The position numbers were made by a program, and so were the translations under genes. Positions 56,035 through 64,000 of a stretch of 64,000 bases of DNA are shown piece by piece. Source of the DNA: Deltaproteobacteria bacterium (GTDB lineage: Bacteria > Myxococcota_C > UBA6777). The stretch lies in NCBI GenBank assembly GCA_006226375.1, contig SBHC01000084.1:124001-188000 (forward strand), in the 5' to 3' direction. The first letter of the stretch is position 1; each line of letters opens with the position of its first letter. A model generated the notes under the pieces. That model was given only the letters and a program-made list of their open reading frames with translations, ran no database searches and was not told the origin of the DNA.

Positions 56035-57837
56035 ATGAGCGAGTATCAAGTTGGCTTCTCCAAACAAGACATCACAGCTTGGGAGCCAGATATGCAGATC
56101 TGGGGATGGTTTACCCCAGACAACCGGATTGATGGTGTAGCCACGCCCTTCTACGCCCGCGCGATGATGGTCCGCCGTGACGCTCAAACCCTCGCCTACG
56201 TCTGCATTGATCAGGGCTATGTCAGCATCGCCCTTCGCGAGATCGTCTTGGAGTTGCTTCGGCTGGAACACCCCGAACTGGGGCTCGGTCCCCATAACTT
56301 GATGCTCACCGCGACCCATACCCACGCCGGACCCTGCGGGCTGTCCGATGTTGTGGCACAAACCAGCGCCAACTTTGGCTTCTCCCCCAACGTTTTGACC
56401 CGCACGGTAGAGGGCGTCATCAACGCGCTGGTGGAGGCGCACCAACGCCTTCAACCGGCGACCCTGCGATGTGGAACGGTCGAGATCCCGTACCACGAGC
56501 CCATCGCCTTCAACCGCTCGATGAAGTCGTACCACCGCAACAAAGAGGTGAGCAAACGGCCGGTGGCAGACCCTGCCCAGGCCACACGACGCCACAGCGT
56601 AACTCTCCGCGCCGACACCCCCGACGGTCAGATGTTGGGTCTCGTCAACTGGTTTGGTGTCCACGCCACTTGCATCCACGCCGAGAACACGCTTTTGCAC
56701 GCCGACAACAAAGGCCTCGCCGCTCAAGTCCTCGAAGAAAAGTGGTCGGAGCGGCCCGACATCCACCCCGACTTCATTGCGATTTTCGCCCAAGATGCAG
56801 CAGGAGATGTCTCGCCCAACTTTCGATACAACAAAGAGCGAGACAAAACCATTGGGCTCTCTGACGATGACACGGAGAGCGCCCGGTTAAACGCGGAGAT
56901 TCACATCACCTACGCCGAAGCTGGCGCAGCGAATGCGTTGGAGCAGCCCATCCTTTCGGGAGATGTTGGAGGAACCGTCCAACACGCCGACATGGCCCGA
57001 CGCCCCGTCCCCTCTGAGTTTGTTGAAGGACGAACGGGCATTCGAACCACCCACGCCACCTGGGGAATCATGATGCCTACAGGGACGGCAGAAGGACCTG
57101 GACCGCTTCGTCCAGCGATTGCATTCTTGCGCCAGTGGATGAGGCTACGACGCCTCCGTAGCAAGCTCCCCTTCCTGCCCAACAAAGAAGACATCAAAGC
57201 ACCCTTCCTTGAGCTGGGACTCGGCACCGATGGACAGTTTATGAAGGTCTTGCCTGTCCGTCGTTCGCTTCGGTTTGTTGGGAAAGTGGACCCGGTGATT
57301 GGGTATGTACACGCTATCTTTAAGGATGGACTTCTTGGAAACGAGCCCTGGCTTCCCCGCTATGTCCCCGTGCAATTGCTTCGATTGGGGAGCTTCTCCC
57401 TGTTGGGTCTCCCTGCAGAGCCCACCACCATCGCAGGAGAGCGTTTGCGTTCGGTCATCCAGGCTGCCCAGGGAGACAAACAGAGCACCGTCGTGATCAA
57501 TGGGTATGCAAACGGGTATGCAGGCTACATCACCACACCCGAAGAATACCAACAGCAAGAGTACGAAGGTTCGTATACACTGTTTGGTCCGTGGACGCTC
57601 GGTGCCTACCAAAGCGTGGTGCAGGGAATCGCCCGCAAGCAGGGAGTGACTCCAGCGCATTCGCCTGTCCAAGGCCCATTTCTCCCTGTCCACTCGTATG
57701 AAACCCTGCTCCAACGAAGACAGTCGGGCCGCAAAGGAACCTGGGGACGAGGAAACGGACCCAACATCCCCGAACCCAACTCTCCCTACCTCACCAAGAT
57801 TAAGCGGGCCCTCTATTCCAGGACCGCACAACGATAG
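56035..57837 (+). CDS. Neutral ceramidase-like amidohydrolase, no signal peptide
   Basis: Neutral/alkaline ceramidases hydrolyse the amide of ceramide with a zinc ion. The 600-residue product has the family core: FSKQDITAWEP (start), ATPFYARAMMV, LTATHTHAGPCG (zinc His), VNWFGVHATCIHAENTLLHAD, FAQDAAGDVSPN (the family has NxGDVSPN) and LPAEPTTIAG. The C-terminal domain of secreted ceramidases is short or missing here, and no signal peptide is visible, so it may act in the cytoplasm or on a different amide or ester. GAAGGG with GAGG sits just ahead of the ATG. It lies in the plus-strand run, before the tail-anchored protein. Confidence 0.9.
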   Translation: MSEYQVGFSKQDITAWEPDMQIWGWFTPDNRIDGVATPFYARAMMVRRDAQTLAYVCIDQGYVSIALREIVLELLRLEHPELGLGPHNLMLTATHTHAGPCGLSDVVAQTSANFGFSPNVLTRTVEGVINALVEAHQRLQPATLRCGTVEIPYHEPIAFNRSMKSYHRNKEVSKRPVADPAQATRRHSVTLRADTPDGQMLGLVNWFGVHATCIHAENTLLHADNKGLAAQVLEEKWSERPDIHPDFIAIFAQDAAGDVSPNFRYNKERDKTIGLSDDDTESARLNAEIHITYAEAGAANALEQPILSGDVGGTVQHADMARRPVPSEFVEGRTGIRTTHATWGIMMPTGTAEGPGPLRPAIAFLRQWMRLRRLRSKLPFLPNKEDIKAPFLELGLGTDGQFMKVLPVRRSLRFVGKVDPVIGYVHAIFKDGLLGNEPWLPRYVPVQLLRLGSFSLLGLPAEPTTIAGERLRSVIQAAQGDKQSTVVINGYANGYAGYITTPEEYQQQEYEGSYTLFGPWTLGAYQSVVQGIARKQGVTPAHSPVQGPFLPVHSYETLLQRRQSGRKGTWGRGNGPNIPEPNSPYLTKIKRALYSRTAQR

Positions 57838-57931
57838 CTTCTCCAAAGCAACACTGAAATGAATTCCATCGTAGCTTGTCTCTGCAAAGGAAGGCTACAA
57901 ACCTTAAAATACTAACAAGAGAGTACAGCCT

Positions 57932-59128
57932 ATGAATCAACCTCAAACGCCCCAAAAAACTGTCCTTGGACCGCCTCTGGAGAAGCATCCTGGGTTGTCC
58001 ACCATCGATCTGAGTCAACCGAGTCCATGGGGGATGGGTCTTGTAGGACTGCTCAAGTGGCTGGTCTGGGCTCCAGAGAACATTGTTGGGAAACGAAAGA
58101 CCCCACAGATCGAACAAATCATTCGGTCCACGTTGAAAGAGGTGGGGCAAGACGACCAGGACGTTGATGCACTCATCAAAACATTTTACGATGAGTACAA
58201 CCAAGAGCTAGAAGAGACGAAGGCCAACGAGCCATACGACTTGTACAAGTCACAGAAGTATCTCCATCCTGTCGAAGCTACGAGGCGGATGCGCTACTTC
58301 TCCGAGGACTTCCTCAACAAAGAGTTCGACATCTTCTGCAGCCTTCTGCCGAGCGCAACATTAAACCGCTACCTACAGACCCACTTTCAATTGGGGTCTG
58401 AAGGAGAGTGGTTTGTGTTTGGAAACTCCAACGACCTGGAGTTTTCCATGAGCATGTTGTTTATGCAGATTGACACCTTAGCCTACAACCCAGAAACAAA
58501 CACCCTGGTGGGGCTGGAACTAAAAATAGACGCAGATCTCGGCCAAAAGCAGGTTATGAAATATTGCATGATGGTAGCTTACCTGGAACAAACCGGGAAG
58601 CTACCGCCCAACACAACATTCAAGCTCTTGGTGATCGGTGCAAAGCCGACAACATCCAACGAACACGCTGCGACCATCGAGCACGCGAAGAATGTCCTGG
58701 AACAGAAAGAGTACCCCAAGCGAGGACTCAAAGCAGGCCAGGCAGAAACCCTACATGCTAGAACCGATGAGCTGCTCTCATCGCTAGAGTTGTCCTTTAC
58801 CACATGGCAAGACCTCGGTGACTACTTTGCCAAGCAGCTCAAGGAATGGAACCACACCGGTCCGGCAGAGAGCTGTTACAAGCTGATCGATGGCTTCCTT
58901 GTAACTCTGCATGAGAAGTACAGCCGCAAGCAAAAACAACGACTGTATACGCCGTCTCCTCAGCCAGAAAGCAACAAGCAGCCAGAAAGCAACAAGCAGC
59001 CAGCGCAACAGCCCCCTCTCACAGAGAAACCACAAGCAACATCAAGCTCCTTTTGGTTGGGACTTGGTGTAGGCATCGGTGCAACCATGCTCTTTTATGT
59101 GATTGCCACCTTGCTTATGATTCGGTAA
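57932..59128 (+). CDS. Tail-anchored protein with PD-(D/E)XK nuclease-like core
   Basis: A 398-residue protein with a soluble N-terminal part and one C-terminal membrane helix (about 371-396). The middle contains a nuclease-like signature: D181 in MQIDTLAYN, then E196-L-K198 in VGLELKIDA and Q207...Y211 in KQVMKYCMMV. The order D-x14-ExK-x8-QxxxY is that of PD-(D/E)XK restriction-like nucleases. LLVIGAKPTT and an alternating helix-strand pattern follow. A Gln/Pro/Ser linker with a short tandem repeat lies before the helix. No close family comes to mind. The ribosome-binding site is weak. Its stop is 13 bases ahead of the GT-C-like gene, so the two are likely one transcript. A defence or repair role is inference only. 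Confidence 0.75.
   Translation: MNQPQTPQKTVLGPPLEKHPGLSTIDLSQPSPWGMGLVGLLKWLVWAPENIVGKRKTPQIEQIIRSTLKEVGQDDQDVDALIKTFYDEYNQELEETKANEPYDLYKSQKYLHPVEATRRMRYFSEDFLNKEFDIFCSLLPSATLNRYLQTHFQLGSEGEWFVFGNSNDLEFSMSMLFMQIDTLAYNPETNTLVGLELKIDADLGQKQVMKYCMMVAYLEQTGKLPPNTTFKLLVIGAKPTTSNEHAATIEHAKNVLEQKEYPKRGLKAGQAETLHARTDELLSSLELSFTTWQDLGDYFAKQLKEWNHTGPAESCYKLIDGFLVTLHEKYSRKQKQRLYTPSPQPESNKQPESNKQPAQQPPLTEKPQATSSSFWLGLGVGIGATMLFYVIATLLMIR
58961..58996 (+). repeat. 18-base perfect tandem duplication
   Basis: Two identical 18-base units (CAGCCAGAAAGCAACAAG) encode two copies of QPESNK in the linker before the membrane helix of the tail-anchored protein. A third partial unit follows. Typical replication-slippage tract in a disordered linker. 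Confidence 0.9.
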
Positions 59129-59141
59129 GGAAACGAGTCCT

Positions 59142-60863
59142 ATGACTTTTTTTGAACGCATCCAACGCATATTGAACCATGGTTTGCTTCACAGCCTGGT
59201 GATCATTGGTGCTGTCTTGCTTATGTTTTCGCCGCTGTTGTCGGCGAAGAAGCTCATCGACACGCACGACTTGTTCTTCCACCAACGACGCACGGTGGAA
59301 TACTACGAAGCCATAAAGAAGAGCCCCAACACGCTTCCCATCTGGTCGGAAAACGCCGTAGGTGGGATGGGACGACCGTTCTTCTTGTACGCGGCTCCCC
59401 TGGTTCAGTGGACAGGCTCGGCGTTGCTCGCGCTCACAGGCAATAGCATTCGAGCCATTCATTTGCTTGCGCTCCTGCTCGCTCTGCTCAGTGCTTTTGG
59501 CGTGCTGCTTTGGTTGCGAGAGTGCAGCCCTCCCTATGTTGCATTCCTCGCCACGATCTCCTTCTTGGGGACCGACTATTTTGTTCGCAACATCCTGGCG
59601 CGTGGAGCCCTCGCAGAAGTTGCCGCGATGGCGATGTTTACCATCGTCCTCTGGTTGACAGAGCGATACTTGAGAACTGGAAAGGTAGCGTTGTTGGGAG
59701 GAGCATTCTTCTTCTTTACTCTCGTGGTGTTGGCTCACAACCTGAGCATCGTCTTCTTGGCTCCTTTTGTGGTCGTCTACTCTCTGTTTGGGGGTTGGCG
59801 CTACGACGCCTGGAAGCGAGCCTGGTTCGGTGTGGCTATCCCCATCGTTGGGATGATAGCGGCCTCGTTTTTCTGGGTCCCCGCCATTGTCCACAGCGAA
59901 TGGATCAACGCCGACAAGTTTGCGAGTGGATTCAGCGACATCCGCAACCACTTCATGCACGCAGGGCACATGTTCCAGTTGAGCTTTACCTCCTTGATTG
60001 GGAAAGCTCCCCGCCGGTTCACCGCATCGTTCTGGACCCTCTCTTCGGTCATGGGACTGACCTTGTTTGTGTTGCTTCCTGGCAAGCCCAAGCCAGCCCG
60101 TCGGTTCGTGTGGGTCATGATCATTGGCCTGGGTGCCTGTTTGTTCTTTCTTTCGGAGCTATCGAAGTTTGTTTGGGTCAATGTCCCCTACATTCGGTTC
60201 CTCCAGTTCCCCTGGCGACTCCTTGTGATTTGTTCGTTGTTTTGCGCGGGCATCTCCACGTTTTTGTTCCGCTGGGTCCGATGGAAATTCACCCATGTGT
60301 TGTTGGTCGGCGTGATTCTCATTCCGCCCATTGGGACGGCCACCTACTTTGGGATGAAGACCCCCCAAGAAGACAGAATCCACCTTGAAACTCCCAACGA
60401 CATCCGGATGAAAAAGACGGTCTCGTACGGATACACCGACATCTCTGCGCCACGTTGTGTTCGGGTTGGGATGACACCCTACATCACCACCAAGACGCTG
60501 TTTCGCGCAGACAAGAACGTCAAGCTCTCCAAGATCAAATCCAAGTACGCCTGGCGACAAGCCCACTACGAAACGAAAAAAGGCGGCGCGGTGATCTTAC
60601 GCAACGCCTACTTCCCTCTTTGGGACATTCGCTCCAACGGAGAACCCCTCAGCTATCGATGCGTCGGCTCCGGCTTCATCGAGATCTACCTGCCTCCAGG
60701 CAAAGGCGTAATGACCGCCAAATTGAGCGCCTCGCCTCTCATGGTTAAGACACGCTGGATATCCTTCATTGTCTTTCTCTTTATGTTCTTGCTCACAGCC
60801 TTCGCCCTGTGGAAGAAGTGGGTCATTCAACCCCACAAAACCCCCACCGAACCGCTCGTGTGA
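59142..60863 (+). CDS. Multi-spanning membrane protein, GT-C-like (YfhO/PTPS-related)
   Basis: A 573-residue inner-membrane protein with about ten or more hydrophobic helices (from LVIIGAVLLMFSPLL to the last TRWISFIVFLFMFLLTAFAL). The first loop has an acidic pair (KKLIDTHDLFFHQRR) and NAVGGMGRPFFLY, as in GT-C glycosyltransferases of the YfhO and PTPS-related groups, which use lipid-linked sugars. The region after the penultimate helix (about 430-530) forms a soluble beta-rich domain. It starts 13 bases after the tail-anchored protein gene and ends ten bases from the convergent dehydrogenase gene. Donor and acceptor cannot be read. Confidence 0.82.
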   Translation: MTFFERIQRILNHGLLHSLVIIGAVLLMFSPLLSAKKLIDTHDLFFHQRRTVEYYEAIKKSPNTLPIWSENAVGGMGRPFFLYAAPLVQWTGSALLALTGNSIRAIHLLALLLALLSAFGVLLWLRECSPPYVAFLATISFLGTDYFVRNILARGALAEVAAMAMFTIVLWLTERYLRTGKVALLGGAFFFFTLVVLAHNLSIVFLAPFVVVYSLFGGWRYDAWKRAWFGVAIPIVGMIAASFFWVPAIVHSEWINADKFASGFSDIRNHFMHAGHMFQLSFTSLIGKAPRRFTASFWTLSSVMGLTLFVLLPGKPKPARRFVWVMIIGLGACLFFLSELSKFVWVNVPYIRFLQFPWRLLVICSLFCAGISTFLFRWVRWKFTHVLLVGVILIPPIGTATYFGMKTPQEDRIHLETPNDIRMKKTVSYGYTDISAPRCVRVGMTPYITTKTLFRADKNVKLSKIKSKYAWRQAHYETKKGGAVILRNAYFPLWDIRSNGEPLSYRCVGSGFIEIYLPPGKGVMTAKLSASPLMVKTRWISFIVFLFMFLLTAFALWKKWVIQPHKTPTEPLV

Positions 60864-60873
60864 CCAAGTTTTC

Positions 60874-62169
60874 CTATGGGTCAATGTCTCCGCCAGCAAC
60901 GTACTTTCGCAGCCGAGCATCGCAAGCTCGCGCGTGAGCTTCCATGCCTTCCAAGCGTGACAATCGGGCTGCCACAGGCGCGACTTCACGGTTGGCTTCG
61001 GGAGTCATGCGCTGGGTGGTGACCACCTTGAGAAACTTGTGAACAGAGAGGCCACCTGTGTACTTCGCAGCCCCCTTCGTCGGGAGGATGTGGCTGGTCC
61101 CAGAACATTTGTCGCCAAACGTTACGGTTGTTTCTTCCCCCACAAACAAAGAGCCATAACTCTTCAGCCGCTCTCGGAACCAAGCGTTGTCGCCCGTATG
61201 AACTTCCAGATGTTCGGCGGCGTAACGGTCGGAGACTTCGCACACCTCTTCCCTGCTGTCACAAAGGATGACTTCTCCGTACTCACGCCAGGACACGCGC
61301 GCTGCATGTTGGGCTTCTTTGGGCAACGCATCAATGAGGCTGTCTACCCGTGAAAGCACTTCTTCACCAAGGGCTCTGGACGTTGTAAACAGCCAGGCAG
61401 GGGAATCAAGCCCATGTTCTGCCTGGCTCACCAGATCTTCGGCGACCAATTGAGGGTCAGCGGTTTCGTCAGCGATGATACCGATTTCTGTGGGTCCAGC
61501 GAACATATCGATACCCACTTGGCCGTATAACATTCGCTTGGCTTCGGCAACAAACCGGTTTCCTGGACCTGCGAGAAAATGAGCGGGCTTTCCCGTGAAC
61601 AATCCAAGAGTCATCGCCGCAATCCCTTGCACGCCACCCAAGGCCAAAATATGGTCCGCCCCACAGAGGTTCATGGTGTACAGAATCGCAGGATGAATCC
61701 CTTCACCAGGCTTGGGGGCAGAGCAGGCAACAACATGCTCGACGCCAGCCACTTTCGCCGTCCCTATCGACATAATCGCAGAAGCCACATGAGCGTACCG
61801 TCCACCAGGAACGTAGCACCCCACCGTTTCAATGGGGATGAGCTTTTGCCCTGCCCAAACCCCAGGCATCAGCTCCACCTCAAACTCCTGGATGGAGGCA
61901 AGCTGAGCCTCGGCAAAGGTCCGCACCCTCTCATAGGCAAATTGGATGTCATCTTTGTGTTGCTGGCTGACCTTCCGGCTGGCCGCTGCAATGTCCTCTT
62001 CCGTAACAACAATGGGTCCCGTGTAATGGTCCAAGGTCTCACCGTAGGCGATGGCTCGTTCTTCGCCCTCGGCTTGAATTTCAGCAAGCATCTCAGCAAC
62101 GATGTTGCGAGTTTCATCTTCACCAGACGCCGGAGTCTTTGTTGCCTGTTTGAGGTACACCAGTCCCAT
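60874..62169 (-). CDS. HisD-family dehydrogenase, HpsN (sulfopropanediol) type
   Basis: A 431-residue NAD- and zinc-dependent alcohol dehydrogenase of the histidinol-dehydrogenase fold. It has the family elements LIPIETVGCYVPGG, GVQGIAAMTLG, AGPGNRFVAEAKRMLYG, GPTEIGIIADETAD, and the zinc region SQAEHGLDSPAWL. SGTSHILPTKGAAKYTGGLSVHKFLK differs from true HisD (which has NHVLPT) and matches better the HpsN branch that oxidises sulfopropanediol or similar. No other his gene is present, which agrees. ATG 62169 follows AAGGAG. It is divergent from the second Cys/Arg-rich secreted gene. Confidence 0.88.
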   Translation of the reverse strand: MGLVYLKQATKTPASGEDETRNIVAEMLAEIQAEGEERAIAYGETLDHYTGPIVVTEEDIAAASRKVSQQHKDDIQFAYERVRTFAEAQLASIQEFEVELMPGVWAGQKLIPIETVGCYVPGGRYAHVASAIMSIGTAKVAGVEHVVACSAPKPGEGIHPAILYTMNLCGADHILALGGVQGIAAMTLGLFTGKPAHFLAGPGNRFVAEAKRMLYGQVGIDMFAGPTEIGIIADETADPQLVAEDLVSQAEHGLDSPAWLFTTSRALGEEVLSRVDSLIDALPKEAQHAARVSWREYGEVILCDSREEVCEVSDRYAAEHLEVHTGDNAWFRERLKSYGSLFVGEETTVTFGDKCSGTSHILPTKGAAKYTGGLSVHKFLKVVTTQRMTPEANREVAPVAARLSRLEGMEAHARACDARLRKYVAGGDIDP

Positions 62170-62348
62170 CGCTTTCTCCTTTGCAACCAAAAGCGCAACA
62201 ATCCAACACAGAACAGAACCCTACAACGAAGGCTACGCAACGGACAACAGCAAAGTGTTGACAAGAACAACCAAGCCCTGTTGAAGTGTTCCTGTCCTGA
62301 ACCCACGAGGGTCCAAACGATTCACTTACCACGTATAGGAACAAACAC

Positions 62349-63113
62349 ATGAATTCATGGGTCAAGACCCTTTCCCTTGCTGGCTTGCTTCTGTTTACCT
62401 TCCTGGCCCAGCCTTCATCGGGTCAAGCGGGCAAGAGAAAGAGACGAGCAACCAAACGAGGCATGGGCATCATCTCCAAGCAAAACCTGCCCTCCTGCAT
62501 CCGCATGGGAGTCTGCAAAAACAAGGTAGACCGAGTCTGTCATATCCTTGCCATCGGAGACAGCAGAGAGTCCACCGCTCGCGGCCCCAAAAATGTAGTG
62601 TGGGCCGTCGTTCGTCGGCAGGAATGTAGCAAACGATGCGTCCGAAAGTGTTCTCGTAGCAGAGTTCGCGCTCTCAAAGCATGCAAACAGAAAATCAAGC
62701 AATGCCAGACCCAATACAATCGAAACATCAAGACATGTCGAGCCAAGGCTCGAAAACGTTGCAAGCCACGCTGCAAACGAACCAAAGATCGCTCCTGTTT
62801 GCCGCGATGTGCGGTCCGAGAGATGAAGCGATGTTTGCTTCCTTTCCTCAAGCAAAAATGCCCCCGACACCCCAGACTGTGCCGACAACAAATCGAAGAC
62901 GACACACGCTCGTGCCGGCTGCAATGTTGCACTGGCTCCGCCACCACACATGTCTGCGAGCAGACCTACCAATGCAAATGCAAGGTACGTTGTTTGCGAG
63001 CGCCGTGCCGAGGCTGCGTGTGTAGCTGCGAATGGCCTGTGTGCCGTCAGGTCTCTTTTTCAAAGACGAAGAGCAAAAAGAAAAGCAAGGCCAAGCGGAA
63101 GAAGCGGAGATAG
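62349..63113 (+). CDS. Secreted basic Cys-rich protein, second member
   Basis: A 254-residue secreted protein with a signal peptide (TLSLAGLLLFTFLAQPSSG). The mature part is very basic and Cys-rich: CSKRCVRKCSRSRVRALKAC, KCQTQYNRN-like repeats, RKRCKPRCKRTKDRSCLPRC and a dense Cys cluster near the end (CKCKVRCLRAPCRGCVCSC). A Lys/Arg tail (KSKKKSKAKRKKRR) closes it. It resembles the protein at 1290-2003 in design: a signal, then Cys and Arg/Lys in helical spacing. AGGA precedes the ATG. It is divergent from the HpsN-type gene. Family unknown to me; disulfide-rich surface or DNA-binding secreted proteins are possible. Confidence 0.8.
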   Translation: MNSWVKTLSLAGLLLFTFLAQPSSGQAGKRKRRATKRGMGIISKQNLPSCIRMGVCKNKVDRVCHILAIGDSRESTARGPKNVVWAVVRRQECSKRCVRKCSRSRVRALKACKQKIKQCQTQYNRNIKTCRAKARKRCKPRCKRTKDRSCLPRCAVREMKRCLLPFLKQKCPRHPRLCRQQIEDDTRSCRLQCCTGSATTHVCEQTYQCKCKVRCLRAPCRGCVCSCEWPVCRQVSFSKTKSKKKSKAKRKKRR

Positions 63114-63208
63114 AAAACCTCCTCCCTTGGGACAGAATACCATTGTCTTGATAGTCAGAAGAGATAGAGGTTAGAACAAGAAGGAAGTGAGGGGGGGCTT
63201 CTGGCAAG

Positions 63209-64000
63209 TTACTTGAGGTACTTGAGTTGGACACCTTTCTTGCTTTGTTGGTAGAGGCTTTCGAGTCGTTGGCGTCCACTCTTCTGCAGGTGGAAGTTAC
63301 GCTTCCGGATGTTTTGCAACATATCCATCGATTTGGTTCCACCTGAGATGTCTTCGCCGGAGAAGTTGTAGCTTCGGGTAGGACGCTTCCCGCTTCCCAC
63401 TCCTCGTTGCAGGTATGTTTTGCCTCGGAAGAAGACAAAGTCGTCTTGTTTCTGAGCAATCACCGTAGCATTCCCACGAACCTTGGTCGCCGTGAAGATA
63501 CCGCGAAGGTCCGTCTTTCCACTTTGGAACTTACCATCGGCGCTACCAATGACACGAACCAACGCATGCGGAACGGGCTTGCGAGTTCCCAACTCATACA
63601 AGTGAATGACCACGCGGCCTGTCGAAGCATCCTCTTGAACGTCCATTCCCAGGCGCGTTCGCAAGACAATCCCCGACACTTCTTTTTGCTTGGATTTGAG
63701 CACCACAAGGTACGAGCCACGACGCTTCAACGGCAGAGGCATCACGCTCTTGCGAGGCCCAAACTCGTGTTGTTTGCCTAGCACCCGAATCCCTTGGTAC
63801 GACGGGCGAATTCCCGCCAGATTAATCCGAGTGACAGCGTTCAGGTTCTTCTTCAGAAGATACAACTTCATCAAGTCCACGTAGTACACCAGAACCTTCG
63901 CCTTGCGAATGTTTTGGTGGTCAATCTTCACTTCCGCTTTGGCCTTGGGCTGTACGGTGTGGACCTCCGGCATTTTCAAGAACACACGCTGGAAGTACTT
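63209..64000 (-). CDS. C-terminal part of an alpha-2-macroglobulin-like protein (runs off the right edge)
   Basis: The reading frame is open to the right edge; 263 residues are seen, ending at 63209. It contains beta-sandwich segments resembling the MG domains of bacterial alpha-2-macroglobulins: VVIHLYELGTRKPVPHALVRVIG, GKFQSGKTDLRGIFTATKVRG and VIAQKQDDFVFFRG. The order is like the early MG domains of YfaS-type proteins, yet here they lie at the C-terminal end. No thioester motif CxEQ is visible in this fragment, so the full protein may be a short MG-only form. An internal GTG at 63985 is not a start. Convergent with the Cys/Arg-rich gene. Confidence 0.68.
   Translation of the reverse strand, partial: KYFQRVFLKMPEVHTVQPKAKAEVKIDHQNIRKAKVLVYYVDLMKLYLLKKNLNAVTRINLAGIRPSYQGIRVLGKQHEFGPRKSVMPLPLKRRGSYLVVLKSKQKEVSGIVLRTRLGMDVQEDASTGRVVIHLYELGTRKPVPHALVRVIGSADGKFQSGKTDLRGIFTATKVRGNATVIAQKQDDFVFFRGKTYLQRGVGSGKRPTRSYNFSGEDISGGTKSMDMLQNIRKRNFHLQKSGRQRLESLYQQSKKGVQLKYLK

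Noticed and set aside
60874-62169. Histidine biosynthesis locus
   Set aside because: No other his gene is present, and the motif pattern fits the HpsN branch better than HisD.

Overview
The window reads as chromosomal DNA of a Gram-negative bacterium from the Myxococcota/Bradymonadota end of the former Deltaproteobacteria. This rests on several lines of evidence. Two secreted proteins end in MYXO-CTERM-like tails. One of them is a very large von Willebrand A protein with MopE-type repeats. Several lipoproteins carry long arrays of small four-Cys modules. There is a Hanks-type kinase fused to a STAND ATPase and TPRs, plus LPS-type outer-membrane traits (Skp/OmpH, many lipoboxes). GC looks moderate, a little above half by eye. 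I see no rRNA, tRNA, CRISPR array, insertion sequence, integrase or phage gene, so this looks like ordinary chromosome with lineage-specific surface genes rather than a mobile island.

Layout. 0-12 kb: a truncated lipoprotein, RNase H with a viroplasmin-type domain, a Cys/Arg-rich secreted protein, an orphan family-3 solute-binding protein, the 1703-residue vWA/MopE protein, a TolB-like propeller lipoprotein, a ferredoxin:thioredoxin reductase-type catalytic protein and a Cys-rich lipoprotein. 12-21 kb: an unknown protein divergent from a kinase-STAND-TPR regulator, a small unknown protein with a good promoter and leader hairpin, Skp, and a trypsin-like protease with Cys-rich modules and a MYXO-CTERM-like tail. 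21-25 kb: an alpha/beta hydrolase, a Bfd ferredoxin, bacterioferritin and undecaprenyl-diphosphatase. 25-33 kb: a protein with a histone-H1-like Lys tail, a large acyl-CoA dehydrogenase, a penicillin-binding-like lipoprotein, an aminopeptidase P and a divergent MocR regulator. 33-48 kb: a very large zinc metalloprotease, prfB with its programmed frameshift, an operon of beta-CASP nuclease / Rrf2 regulator / hydrolase, then enolase, PolX, a degenerate ADP-ribosylglycohydrolase and UppS. 48-64 kb: a lipoprotein with about 42 Cys modules and a fibrinogen-like C-terminus, a thiolase with its DUF35 partner, a five-gene plus-strand run (TraB/GumN lipoprotein, GNAT, ceramidase-like, tail-anchored PD-(D/E)XK-like, GT-C-like membrane protein), a HisD/HpsN-family dehydrogenase, a second Cys/Arg-rich secreted protein and the C-terminal part of an alpha-2-macroglobulin-like protein.

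How the genes fit together. UppP and UppS serve the same undecaprenyl carrier cycle. Bfr and Bfd form the classical iron storage and release pair. Thiolase, DUF35 protein and acyl-CoA dehydrogenase indicate acyl-CoA metabolism. The secreted Cys-rich proteins look like a surface adhesion, sensing or predation layer. The most distinctive sequence-level observations are: the seven-unit super-repeat in the vWA/MopE protein; the duplicated C-terminal domain on the beta-CASP nuclease; the bacterial fibrinogen-like domain behind an expanded Cys array; the tail-anchored nuclease-like protein; and the prfB frameshift site that unites two reading frames.
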